Assembly (NCBI GenBank): GCA_022827165.1 | Contig: JAJDTN010000332.1 | Coordinates: 1 to 12,740, forward strand | Length of the DNA: 12,740 bases | Reading direction: 5' to 3' | Source of the DNA: Candidatus Latescibacterota bacterium | Lineage (GTDB): Bacteria > Latescibacterota > UBA2968 > UBA8231 | Part shown: positions 5,964 to 12,740 of the stretch, in pieces | How positions within the stretch are numbered: position 1 is the stretch's first letter | How the letters are laid out: every line of letters begins with the position of its first letter | Made by a program: the position numbers and the translations under genes | Notes under the pieces: generated by a model | Seen by the model: the letters and a program-made list of their open reading frames with translations, nothing else | Database searches by the model: none | Told to the model about the DNA's origin: nothing

Positions 5964-6551
5964 TCACCGGCGATGCTGGCAACGGCGCGGAGGAAAGTCG
6001 CCCGGCTCCCAGAACCGACGCGGCAGCGCATCGAGTTGGTGGAGGGGGACATGCGCTCCTTCTCCCTCGGCCGGCGGTTCGACCTCGTCATCATCCCCTT
6101 CCGCTCCTTCCTGCACCTGATGACGCCGGCCGACCAGCGGCAGGCCCTGGGCCGCATCCGCGAACACCTGACCGATGGCGGCCGCCTCGTGTTCAACATC
6201 TTCGATCCGCGGCTGGAGATGATCGCCTCCCACCTCGGACAGCCCGCCGCCCTGGAGAAGGAGAGCGACTTCACCCATCCGGAGACGGGCCGCCAGGTGG
6301 TCGAGTGGGTGAGGCGCCGCTTCGACGCGGCGACCCAGACGATCGACGAGGAGCGGATCTTCGAGGAGCTGGAGGCGGGGCAGGTCGTGTCCAGGACCCA
6401 CGCCCCGATCAGCCTGCGCTGGGTCTACCGCTACGAGATGGAGCACCTGCTGGAACTGAGCGGCTTCGTTGTGGAGGCGCTCTACGGCGGCTTCGACCGC
6501 GGGCCCTTCCGCCACGGCGGCGAGCAGGTCTGGGTGGCGCGGAGGGCGTGA
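5964..6551 (+). pseudogene. Class I SAM methyltransferase, 3' fragment (continues from 4094)
   Basis: Following the target duplication the frame reads SPAMLATARRKVARLPEPTR, then IELVEGDMRSFSLGRRFDLV (motif II/III: VEGDMR and FDLVII), LGRIREHLTDGGRLVFNIFD (the post-motif region LxxGGxLVFNIF) and a C-terminal beta-sheet region ending EQVWVARRA. It fits the Methyltransf_25-type class I fold; the substrate is unknown. Together with 3981-4094 about 234 residues of the original protein survive, lacking the extreme N-terminus. A GTG at 5943 inside the IS right end is in frame and could restart translation, but such a product would lack motif I and bind no SAM. The downstream transporter gene starts 15 bp after the stop, so the two were probably one transcript. 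Confidence 0.8.
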
Positions 6552-6566
6552 GGCCCGGGCCCGCCG

Positions 6567-7952
6567 GTGAACCCGCCTCTCTCCCATCGCACCAAGGCCG
6601 GCTACGGGACCGCCGACCTCGGCCTGGCCGCCGTCGAAGCGATGGTGCAGGTCTACCTCTTCAAGTTCTACAACGTCGTCGTCGGCCTGCCCGCCCTCCA
6701 TACCGGCCTCGCCCTGGCCCTGGCCATCCTCTGGGACGCGGTCAGCGATCCTCTCATGGGCGGCCTCTCCGACCGCTCCCGATGGTCCGGCGGCCGGCGG
6801 CGGCCCTACTTCCTGCCCGGGGCGGCTCTGCTGGCCGTCTCCTTCATCTGGCTCTTCAACCCTCCGCCCCTCGACAACAACGCCGCGCGCTTCGCCTTCC
6901 TCCTCGTCTCCTTCATCCTGCTCAACACGGCCATGACCGTGGTCGGCGTGCCCCATGCGGCCCTGGGAAGCGAGTTGAGCTTCGACCGCCACGAACGCAC
7001 CCAGCTCTTCGCCTGGCGGCGGCTCTTCGGCACCGTGGGCGCCCTCGCCGGTCTGTTGCTGCCGGCCCTGCTGCTGGCCCGGATCGATGATCCCGGCGAC
7101 GGCGCAGCCCGCACCCGCGCCCTGGCCAGCTGGTGGCTGGCGGGTCCCATCGTGCTGGGCGCCTGGGTCACTCTGCGAGCCACCCGCGGCCTGGACCGGT
7201 CCGCCGACCACGCCGGCGGGCCTCTCCGTCTCCGGCGCCTCTTCGCCGACCAGAGAAGCACCCTCGCCAACCCCTACTTCCGCGTCCTGCTGCTGGCCTT
7301 CCTGGTGGCCGCCGTGGCCCGCACCTTCAACGCCTCCGTCGCCCTCTACTACTACGAGTACCGCCTGCAACTGACCGAGCAGGAGACGATCGCATCGATC
7401 CTGCTGCCCTTCTTCCTGAGCTTCATCGCCTCCCTGCCGCTGTGGATCCGGGCGGCCCGCCGCTGGGGCAAGAGGGGGGCCGGGGTCTTCGGCGTCTGCG
7501 GCCTCGGCGCCTCCACGGCGGTCGCCTATCCGCTCTTTCCGGTGGGGGAACTGACCGCCCCCCTGGTCTACGGGATCGTCGGCGGGGGACTGGCCGGGGC
7601 GGTGGTCCTGCTCGACGCCCTGGTGGCCGATACCATCGACTACGACCGGCTGCGCACCGGCCTCGACCGGGAGGGACTCTACTTCGGGGTCTGGCGCATG
7701 GGGACCAAGCTGGCCCGCGCCCTGGGGCTGGGTCTCAACGGCGTCTGCTTGTGGCTGATCGGGTTCTCCGCCGGATCGGCGGCCCAGTCCCCGGAGATGG
7801 GCTGGCGCCTGGCCCTGCTCTTCGGCCCGGTGGTGGGGGTCCTCTTCGTCGGGGCCGGGCTCATCCTGCGGTGCATGCCGCTCACCGACGAGCGGCATCA
7901 GCGCATTCAGGGACTGTTGCGGCGGCGGCGCGAGCGCTCCCCGAAGCGGTAG
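6567..7952 (+). CDS. GPH/MelB-type MFS_2 cation symporter family transporter
   Basis: The protein has 461 residues with about 12 hydrophobic segments. The GPH-family signature is clear near residues 57-85: [16 protein letters not shown], then [13 protein letters not shown] second family feature is the loop [15 protein letters not shown] followed by GLYFGVW in the second half. Such inner-membrane carriers usually couple uptake of sugars or other small molecules to Na+ or H+. In bacterial CFA/DUF1365 gene neighbourhoods a COG2211-type member of this family is, to my knowledge, often present with unknown substrate, so a lipid-related role is possible here. The GTG at 6567 places the usual N-terminus ([13 protein letters not shown]) correctly, although its ribosome binding site is weak. 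It follows the methyltransferase by 15 bp. Its last 46 bp overlap, tail to tail, the end of the minus-strand methyltransferase gene. Confidence 0.87.
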   Translation: MNPPLSHRTKAGYGTADLGLAAVEAMVQVYLFKFYNVVVGLPALHTGLALALAILWDAVSDPLMGGLSDRSRWSGGRRRPYFLPGAALLAVSFIWLFNPPPLDNNAARFAFLLVSFILLNTAMTVVGVPHAALGSELSFDRHERTQLFAWRRLFGTVGALAGLLLPALLLARIDDPGDGAARTRALASWWLAGPIVLGAWVTLRATRGLDRSADHAGGPLRLRRLFADQRSTLANPYFRVLLLAFLVAAVARTFNASVALYYYEYRLQLTEQETIASILLPFFLSFIASLPLWIRAARRWGKRGAGVFGVCGLGASTAVAYPLFPVGELTAPLVYGIVGGGLAGAVVLLDALVADTIDYDRLRTGLDREGLYFGVWRMGTKLARALGLGLNGVCLWLIGFSAGSAAQSPEMGWRLALLFGPVVGVLFVGAGLILRCMPLTDERHQRIQGLLRRRRERSPKR

Positions 7953-8959
7953 TGGGAAACCCACCACTCCTGCCCGCCCCGGTAGCCCCACAGCTCGGCG
8001 CAGGCCATGAAGAACATGCGCCAGCGCTGCAGCCAGCGCCCCTTGTGGGCCGCTCCGTAGCGGCTCTCCAGGATGGCGAGGACCTCGGGGCGCCGGGCGT
8101 CGAGATTGGCGAGCCAGTCCTCGGCGGTGCGGGCGTAGTGGCGGCCGTCGACCCGCCATTGCTCCTCCAGGGCCAGGTCGTCCTGGAAGTGGAGGAGCAG
8201 ATCGTCGGAGGGCATCATGCCGCCGGTGAAGAAGTGGCGGCCCATCCAGTTGTCCTCTCCCTCGGACTCGAAGCCGTACGCGTAGCAGCGATGGACGAAG
8301 ACGTGGATGAAGAGGGAGCCGCCCGGCTCGAGCCAGCCGGCGATGCGCCGCAGCAGCTCGCGGTAGTTGCGCATGTGCTCGAACATCTCCACCGAGACCA
8401 CCCGGTCGTAGCGTCCCGGCGCCGTGAAGCGGTTCATGTCCTCGGTGATCACCTCGACGTTGGACAGGCCCAGGTCCCGGCAGCGCTCCTCGATGAAGCC
8501 GCGCTGCAAGGCCGAGTTGGAGACGGCGGTGATGCGGCTGCCGGGATACTGCTGCGCCATCCACAGGGTCAGGGAGCCCCAGCCGCAGCCCAGCTCCAGC
8601 AGCTGCTGGCCGTCGCGCAGATCGGCGCGCCCGCAGGTGAGGTCGAGCATCGCCTCCTCGGCCTCGTCGAGAGTGGCTGTCGCCGACGGGTACCAGCAGC
8701 CGCTGTACTTGAGGCGGCGGCCCAGGACCAGCCGGAAGAACTCCGGCGGCAGCTCGTAGTGCTGCTCGTTGGGGAGTTGCGTCTGCAGGGCGATGGGGGC
8801 CCGGTCCATGGCCGCGATGAAGCGGCTCCTGGCCTCCTGCTCCGCCTCGCAGTCGAGGCCCCGCTCCCGGCGCAGGCGCTGGCGGTGGAGCCGGCGGATG
8901 CCCCGGCGGATCAGGGCGTCGGGCAGCAGGCCCCGCTCGGCCCAGTCGACGGGGTTCAC
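7907..8959 (-). CDS. CFA-superfamily SAM methyltransferase, coclaurine-N-methyltransferase-like branch
   Basis: The 350-residue protein is last in the minus operon. Its GTG start overlaps the previous stop as GTGA (8956-8959). The N-terminus [20 protein letters not shown] matches the GLIPDxxIRxxIR pattern I know from plant (S)-coclaurine N-methyltransferases and their bacterial relatives. Next come KYSGCWYP (residues 84-91), [12 protein letters not shown], motif [17 protein letters not shown] (about 118-133), [26 protein letters not shown] (Glu194), then [30 protein letters not shown] and [16 protein letters not shown], all diagnostic of this branch. Relatives usually read YSCC; here it is YSGC. 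Databases will probably call it a cyclopropane-fatty-acyl-phospholipid synthase family protein. The acceptor could be a lipid or an amine; the operon context favours a lipid, but the branch leaves this open. Confidence 0.85.
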   Translation of the reverse strand: MNPVDWAERGLLPDALIRRGIRRLHRQRLRRERGLDCEAEQEARSRFIAAMDRAPIALQTQLPNEQHYELPPEFFRLVLGRRLKYSGCWYPSATATLDEAEEAMLDLTCGRADLRDGQQLLELGCGWGSLTLWMAQQYPGSRITAVSNSALQRGFIEERCRDLGLSNVEVITEDMNRFTAPGRYDRVVSVEMFEHMRNYRELLRRIAGWLEPGGSLFIHVFVHRCYAYGFESEGEDNWMGRHFFTGGMMPSDDLLLHFQDDLALEEQWRVDGRHYARTAEDWLANLDARRPEVLAILESRYGAAHKGRWLQRWRMFFMACAELWGYRGGQEWWVSHYRFGERSRRRRNSP

Positions 8960-9744
8960 GGCTGCCGCCGCCGGGGGAACCATGGGACGAAGGGACGGGT
9001 GGCGCGCTGGTAGCGGCGGTAGTCCTCGCCGCGGCTGAGCAGGGCCCGCTTCTCGGTGTAGGGGATGCCGGTGACGCGGTAGAGCAGGAACAGCATCAGC
9101 GCCGGGCCGACCCAGGCCAGCCACCCCACCGGGGACCCCGCCGCCATGGCCGCGTAGGCCCACCAGTGGACCCATTCGAAGAAGTAGTTGGGATGGCGCG
9201 AGTACCGCCACAGGCCGCGGTCGCAGGTGCGCCCCCGGTTGGCGGGCTGCCCGCGGAAGGCCGCCAGCTGCCGGTCGGCCGTCCACTCGCCGGCCACCGC
9301 CGCCGCCCAGACCAGCAGAGCGGCCCCGTCCCAGGAGGTCCAGCCGGCATCCGCCTTGGCGGCCACGGCGATGAAGGGCAGTCCGAAGAGGACGACCAGC
9401 ACGGCCTGGGCCTGGAACAGCCAGAAGAAGCGGGCCGGGGCCCTGTCGCCCCATTGAGAGCGCAGCATCTGGTAGCGGCCGTCCTCCTCCGCGGCGCGGA
9501 GGATCCGGTCGACGAGCAGGTACGCCGCCAGGCGGAAGGACCACGCCGCCCCCATGAGGCCCACCAGGAGCCGCCGCAGCCCCCAGCCGTCGCCGGTGAG
9601 GGCGGCGGCCACCGCCACCAGTCCGATGCCGGCGGCCCAGCCCACGTCGACGACGCCGGCGTCCCCCCGGCGCCGCTGCCACCCGTAGAGGGCGGTCATG
9701 GCGGTCACCGCCGCCGCCAGGCTCGAGGCCAGCAGGACGAGCAC
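8956..9744 (-). CDS. DUF1295 (steroid 5-alpha-reductase-like) integral membrane protein
   Basis: The protein has 262 residues and about six or seven hydrophobic segments. The C-terminal signature [20 protein letters not shown] (about residues 178-197) is typical of DUF1295 and of the wider 5-alpha-reductase/isoprenylcysteine-methyltransferase fold, where it helps bind NADPH or [23 protein letters not shown] and [10 protein letters not shown] close the domain as expected. I chose GTG 9744, two bases after the upstream stop, with the G-rich GGAGGGG as ribosome binding site. Its stop overlaps the next gene's start (GTGA). The family is a membrane reductase in several systems, but the reaction of bacterial DUF1295 proteins is largely unproven. 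Placed between two CFA-superfamily genes, it could reduce a double bond or a methylene group on a modified acyl chain; this is inference. Confidence 0.85.
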   Translation of the reverse strand: MLVLLASSLAAAVTAMTALYGWQRRRGDAGVVDVGWAAGIGLVAVAAALTGDGWGLRRLLVGLMGAAWSFRLAAYLLVDRILRAAEEDGRYQMLRSQWGDRAPARFFWLFQAQAVLVVLFGLPFIAVAAKADAGWTSWDGAALLVWAAAVAGEWTADRQLAAFRGQPANRGRTCDRGLWRYSRHPNYFFEWVHWWAYAAMAAGSPVGWLAWVGPALMLFLLYRVTGIPYTEKRALLSRGEDYRRYQRATRPFVPWFPRRRQP

Positions 9745-9746
9745 GG

Positions 9747-11048
9747 TCAGCCGCCCCCCTCCCGCACCGGGCCGTGGCCGATCTCGGGCCGCTCCGCCGG
9801 GCGGCGGTGGCCCGGGCGGGCCAGGAGCATCTGCACGTCGGAGATGTGGCCCTCCTCGAAACCGCCGATGCAGTACGAGAGGTAGAAGTCCCACATGCGG
9901 ATGAACTCTTCGCCGAAGCCCAGTTGCCGCACCTGCTCCTCGGCGCCGTGGAAGCGCGACCGCCAGGCCCGGAGGGTGCGGGCGTAGTGGGGGCCGATGT
10001 CCTCCAGGTGCACGATGCGCATGTCCGTGGCCGCCGCCAGCGAGTTGCCGATGACCGCCACCGACGGGATGCAGCTGCCCGGGAAGATGAAGGCCTTGAT
10101 GAAGTCGACGGAGCGGCGCGCGCGCTCGTAGGCCCGGTCGGCGATGACGATCGCCTGCAGCAGCATCAGGCCCTCCGGCTTGAGCAGGCGCGAGCAGCAG
10201 CCGAAGTAGGTGTCGAAGTAGTGGTGACCCACGCCTTCGATCATCTCTATGGAGACCAGCTTGTCGTACGGCCCGCGCAGGTCCCGGTAGTCGGAGAGGA
10301 CCACCTCCACCCGCTCCTCGAGGCCGGCCTCCCGCACCCGCTGGCTCGCCAGCTCCTGCTGCTGCCTCGAGATCGTCGCCGTCGTCACCCGGCAGCCGTA
10401 CTCGCGCGCCGCGTGCAGGGCGAAACCGCCCCACCCGGTGCCGATCTCCAGCAGGTGGTCCCCGGGGACCAGGGCGAGCTTCCTGCAGATGCGGTCCAGC
10501 TTGTGGCGGGAGGCCTCCTCGAGGGAGCTGTCCGGGCGCGGGAAGATGGCGCAGGAGTACATCATCTCCTCGTCGAGGAAGAGGCGGAAGAAGTCGTTGC
10601 CGAGGTCGTAGTGGGCGGCGATGTTGCGGCGGCTTCCCCGGAGGGTGTTGCGCCGGAGGGCGTGCGCCAACCTCCGGGCGGGGGCGGCCAGCCGCGCCCA
10701 CCCGCGCTCGTTCCGGTGCATCGACTCGATGTTGGCCGCCGCCAGCCGGCACAGGGCCGGCAGATCGCCGCAGCTCCACCACCCTTGCATGTAGGCTTCG
10801 GCGGCGCCGAGGCTCCCCCCGAGGGCCAGGGCCCGGTAGAACCGCGGGTCGTGGACGTGGACGACCACCTCCGGCCCCTCCTCTCCGCGGCCGAGGGTGC
10901 GGCGGTCCTCGCCTTCGACGAGGTGGACGGCGCCGCGCCGCAGACGCCCCAGCTGCCCCGTGACCACCCGCCTCGCCCAGCGGTCGCCCCAGGAGCCCCG
11001 GCGGGGAGCCCGGCTCTCAGTTGCGTCCGGGAGGTCCACTCGAGACAT
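9747..11048 (-). CDS. Cyclopropane-fatty-acyl-phospholipid synthase family methyltransferase
   Basis: The protein has 433 residues. An N-terminal lipid-binding-type domain (about 40-145; [19 protein letters not shown]) is followed by [18 protein letters not shown], then MMYSCAIFP (Tyr164-Ser165-Cys166, the active-site cysteine region), motif [17 protein letters not shown] (about 198-213), [18 protein letters not shown] (Glu271, corresponding to the bicarbonate-coordinating Glu of E. coli Cfa), [11 protein letters not shown] and [15 protein letters not shown]. All core motifs are present. The family transfers a methylene or methyl group from SAM to the cis double bond of phospholipid acyl chains at the inner membrane face. 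Members with the IEMIE form found beside DUF1365 genes may produce branched or methylated rather than cyclopropane chains. ATG 11048 overlaps the upstream gene by 32 bp. The tail beyond about residue 415 is unconserved. Confidence 0.92.
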   Translation of the reverse strand: MSRVDLPDATESRAPRRGSWGDRWARRVVTGQLGRLRRGAVHLVEGEDRRTLGRGEEGPEVVVHVHDPRFYRALALGGSLGAAEAYMQGWWSCGDLPALCRLAAANIESMHRNERGWARLAAPARRLAHALRRNTLRGSRRNIAAHYDLGNDFFRLFLDEEMMYSCAIFPRPDSSLEEASRHKLDRICRKLALVPGDHLLEIGTGWGGFALHAAREYGCRVTTATISRQQQELASQRVREAGLEERVEVVLSDYRDLRGPYDKLVSIEMIEGVGHHYFDTYFGCCSRLLKPEGLMLLQAIVIADRAYERARRSVDFIKAFIFPGSCIPSVAVIGNSLAAATDMRIVHLEDIGPHYARTLRAWRSRFHGAEEQVRQLGFGEEFIRMWDFYLSYCIGGFEEGHISDVQMLLARPGHRRPAERPEIGHGPVREGGG

Positions 11049-11820
11049 GGTCTTCTTCCTTGGCCGACCCCTCGGGATGGGGGTGGACCGGACAGCCCTT
11101 GAGCCACAGTCTCAGGGCCTGCCAGTGGATGGCGCCGATGACCTTGGCCGTGAGCAGCGGATACAGCGCCAGGACCCGCGCCAGCGCCGCGGCGCTCAGC
11201 TCCCGCCGGCGCAGCAGCAGGGTGGCGTCGAAGAGGTGGCTGCCGTCCTGCCGGTTGTCCATGTGCACGGCCAGCGTGCGTCCCGGCGTGGTGAAGCGCC
11301 AGGTGTAGTCCTGGCGCATGGCCATGAAGGGGGAGACGTGGAAAGCCTTCGAGAACTGGTAGCGCTTGCTCGCTCCCCGCCCGCGGTCGAGCCCCTCGTG
11401 CAGGACGTAGCAGTGGCGCTCGCCCCAGGGGGTGTTGTTCACCTCTCCCACCACGGTCTCCAGGCGCTCACCGGAGCGGTCGAAGCAGTAGAAGAAACTC
11501 ACCGGGTTGAAGCAGTAGCCGCCGTAGCGCAGGTGGGTGAGCAGGCGGATCGGACCGTCGGGCGGGCGTTCGCTCTCCGCCTCGACCAGCTGCCGCACGC
11601 AGTCGTCCAGGGGCTGCCGGGGCTCGCCGAAGTGGTCGGCGCGGCGGAAGGAGGCGACGTTGGGGCGCTCCCACGACCACAGCCAGCGCCCTCGGAAGAG
11701 GTCGGGCAGCTCCGCCAGATCGAGGTACATCATGAAGAGCCGGTACTCGAAAGCGTGGGCCACCGGCGCGGACCGGCGATGGCGCACGCGGCCCTCGTAT
11801 ATGCAGCTGTGCCGGCTCAC
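11017..11820 (-). CDS. DUF1365 family protein
   Basis: The protein has 267 residues, the normal length for the family. The start GTG 11820 overlaps the oxidoreductase stop as GTGA (11817-11820), and SRHSCIYEGRVRHRR directly after it is the usual DUF1365 N-terminus. Further family motifs are AFEYRLFMMYLDLAEL, HLRYGGYCFNPVSFFYCFD, VVGEVNNTPWGERHCYVL, KAFHVSPFM and a C-terminal region with LYPLLTAKVIGAIHWQALRLW. The biochemical role is not established. It is known mainly as the partner gene between a FAD-dependent oxidoreductase and a CFA synthase, and is inferred to act on or chaperone the acyl substrate. No signal peptide is seen. The gene runs 32 bp into the following CFA gene. Confidence 0.9.
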   Translation of the reverse strand: MSRHSCIYEGRVRHRRSAPVAHAFEYRLFMMYLDLAELPDLFRGRWLWSWERPNVASFRRADHFGEPRQPLDDCVRQLVEAESERPPDGPIRLLTHLRYGGYCFNPVSFFYCFDRSGERLETVVGEVNNTPWGERHCYVLHEGLDRGRGASKRYQFSKAFHVSPFMAMRQDYTWRFTTPGRTLAVHMDNRQDGSHLFDATLLLRRRELSAAALARVLALYPLLTAKVIGAIHWQALRLWLKGCPVHPHPEGSAKEEDHVSSGPPGRN

Positions 11821-12740
11821 AGCGTCCGGCCGAAACGCCGCGCCACTTCGAGGGCGCTGACCACGCCGTCCTCGTGGAAGCCGAAGCCCCAGTAGGCCCC
11901 GCAGTAGTGGATGCGGTCGGTCCCGTCGATCCGCGGCCTGTGCTTCTTCGCCGCCACCGAGGCCGGCGAGCAGACCGGGTGATGGTAGGTCATGCGCGCC
12001 AGGACCCGCTCCGGGGCGATCTCGGCGGTGCGGTTGAGGCTGACGCAGAACGGCCGCCGGCTCTCCAGACCCTGGAGCCGGTTCATGTTGTAGGTGACGG
12101 TGGCGGGGCTCCCCTTGTCGGGCGGGATGTGGTAGTTCCAGCTGGCCCAGGCGCGCCGGCGCCGCGGCAGCACCGTGGCGTCGGTGTGCAGCACCACGTC
12201 GTTGGCCTGGTACGGCATCGCCCCCAGGACCTGGCGCTCGGCGGGGGTGGGCTCGGCCAGCAGCCGCAGGGCCTGGTCGCTGTGCACGGCGAGGACGACC
12301 TCGTCGAAGCGCTCGGCCGCTCCGCCCCGGGTGCGCACTTCCACCCCCTGGCGCAGACGCCGCACCGAGGCCACCGGGCAGTCGAGGCGGATGCGCTCCC
12401 GGAAGGGGCGGACGAGGGCCTCCACGTAGCGCCGCGAGCCTCCCTCGATCACTCGCCAGGGAGTCCGCCCGCGCAGCTGCAGGAAGCCGTGCCTGGCGAG
12501 GAACTGGACGAGGTAGCGCGCCGGGAACTCGTACATGCGGTCGGGCGGCATCGACCACAGGGCCGACCCCAGGGGGACGATGTGGTGCTCGACGAAGGCC
12601 CTGGAATAGGCGTGGTCGTCCAGGTACGCCCCCAGGGTGGTCAGGTCACCGGGATCGCGCAGGAGGTCCGCCGCGGACCGGTTGAAGCGGTGGATGTCGG
12701 CGAGCATGCGATGGAAGGAGGGCCGCAGCAGATTGCGGCG
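11817..12740 (-). CDS. FAD-dependent oxidoreductase of the amine-oxidase type (N-terminus beyond window)
   Basis: The frame is open to the right edge, so only the C-terminal 307 residues are present; family members of about 410-430 residues would place the GxGxxG FAD-binding N-terminus outside. Visible family features are SMPPDRMYEFPARYLVQFLA, TPWRVIEGGSRRYVEAL, the second FAD-contacting region with FDEVVLAVHSDQALRLL, SWNYHIPPDKGSPATVTYNM, and the C-terminal FAD motif YCGAYWGFGFHEDGVVSALE. An internal ATG at 12707 is not the start. This protein type is the usual first gene of the oxidoreductase/DUF1365/CFA set. In some Proteobacteria such sets, as far as I recall, belong to sigma-E/ChrR photooxidative-stress regulons. 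A likely role is oxidation or desaturation of a membrane acyl chain, but the reaction is unproven. Confidence 0.88.
   Translation of the reverse strand, partial: RRNLLRPSFHRMLADIHRFNRSAADLLRDPGDLTTLGAYLDDHAYSRAFVEHHIVPLGSALWSMPPDRMYEFPARYLVQFLARHGFLQLRGRTPWRVIEGGSRRYVEALVRPFRERIRLDCPVASVRRLRQGVEVRTRGGAAERFDEVVLAVHSDQALRLLAEPTPAERQVLGAMPYQANDVVLHTDATVLPRRRRAWASWNYHIPPDKGSPATVTYNMNRLQGLESRRPFCVSLNRTAEIAPERVLARMTYHHPVCSPASVAAKKHRPRIDGTDRIHYCGAYWGFGFHEDGVVSALEVARRFGRTL

Noticed and set aside
5964..8564. An 866-codon open frame on the minus strand
   Set aside because: It is antisense to the methyltransferase fragment and the MFS_2 transporter and out of frame with the minus-strand methyltransferase. 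Its composition (Gly, Arg, Glu, Pro, Gln-rich, no domain) is that of a GC-rich shadow frame.
7133..9013. A 626-codon open frame on the plus strand
   Set aside because: It overlaps the transporter in another frame and is antisense to the CNMT-like gene; low-complexity composition and no recognisable motif.
9774..11102. A 442-codon plus-strand frame opposite the CFA synthase gene
   Set aside because: The minus strand holds an unmistakable CFA synthase with all motifs; the plus frame is its Val/Ala/Glu-rich mirror.
1..12740. tRNA, rRNA and CRISPR arrays
   Set aside because: No cloverleaf-like segment, rRNA signature or spaced direct repeats were seen on either strand.

Overview
This is a GC-rich window (about 70% G+C by eye in most genes) from a bacterium that carries a large secreted protein ending in the NYPNPFN / FlgD-like C-terminal domain. 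That tail is typical of high-GC members of the FCB group and related candidate phyla (Gemmatimonadota, Krumholzibacteriota, Latescibacterota and similar). I cannot name the species.

Layout. (1) 1-2886, plus strand: the 3' part of a large multidomain extracellular protein with three copies of a beta-sandwich repeat, a choice-of-anchor-D/ASH-like domain, an M30-like metallopeptidase fold whose HExxH glutamate is replaced by tyrosine, and a C-terminal sorting-type domain. (2) 2959-about 3976, plus strand, visibly lower GC: a two-gene module of a small acidic protein and a PD-(D/E)XK nuclease-fold protein. The nuclease gene runs out of frame into the remains of a class I methyltransferase gene. 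(3) 4095-5955: an 1861-bp IS1595/ISXO2-type insertion element sitting inside that methyltransferase. It has imperfect terminal inverted repeats and an 8-bp target duplication (7/8 identical). Removing the element and one duplication restores the reading frame exactly. It holds a transposase gene broken by two opposite frameshifts, a divergent small ORF starting on the same CCATGG, and two minus-strand passenger genes, one of them broken. (4) 5964-6551: the rest of the methyltransferase, followed 15 bp later by a GPH/MelB-type (MFS_2) transporter gene, 6567-7952. (5) 7907-12740, minus strand: a tightly packed five-gene operon read right to left. It encodes a FAD-dependent oxidoreductase (N-terminus beyond the window), a DUF1365 protein, a cyclopropane-fatty-acid-synthase-family methyltransferase, a DUF1295 membrane reductase-like protein and a second CFA-superfamily methyltransferase of the coclaurine-N-methyltransferase-like branch. 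Adjacent genes overlap or nearly touch, two of them through GTGA start/stop overlaps.

How the parts fit. The minus operon looks like a lipid acyl-chain modification pathway: methyl or methylene transfer from SAM to unsaturated chains, with flavin and membrane redox partners. The convergent transporter overlaps the operon's last gene by 46 bp and may belong functionally to it. The middle of the window is an accessory patch where a nuclease module and then a passenger-bearing IS element landed in one methyltransferase gene. The best candidates for something new are the small-protein/nuclease pair, the passenger genes of the IS element, and the five-gene operon with two different CFA-superfamily enzymes.
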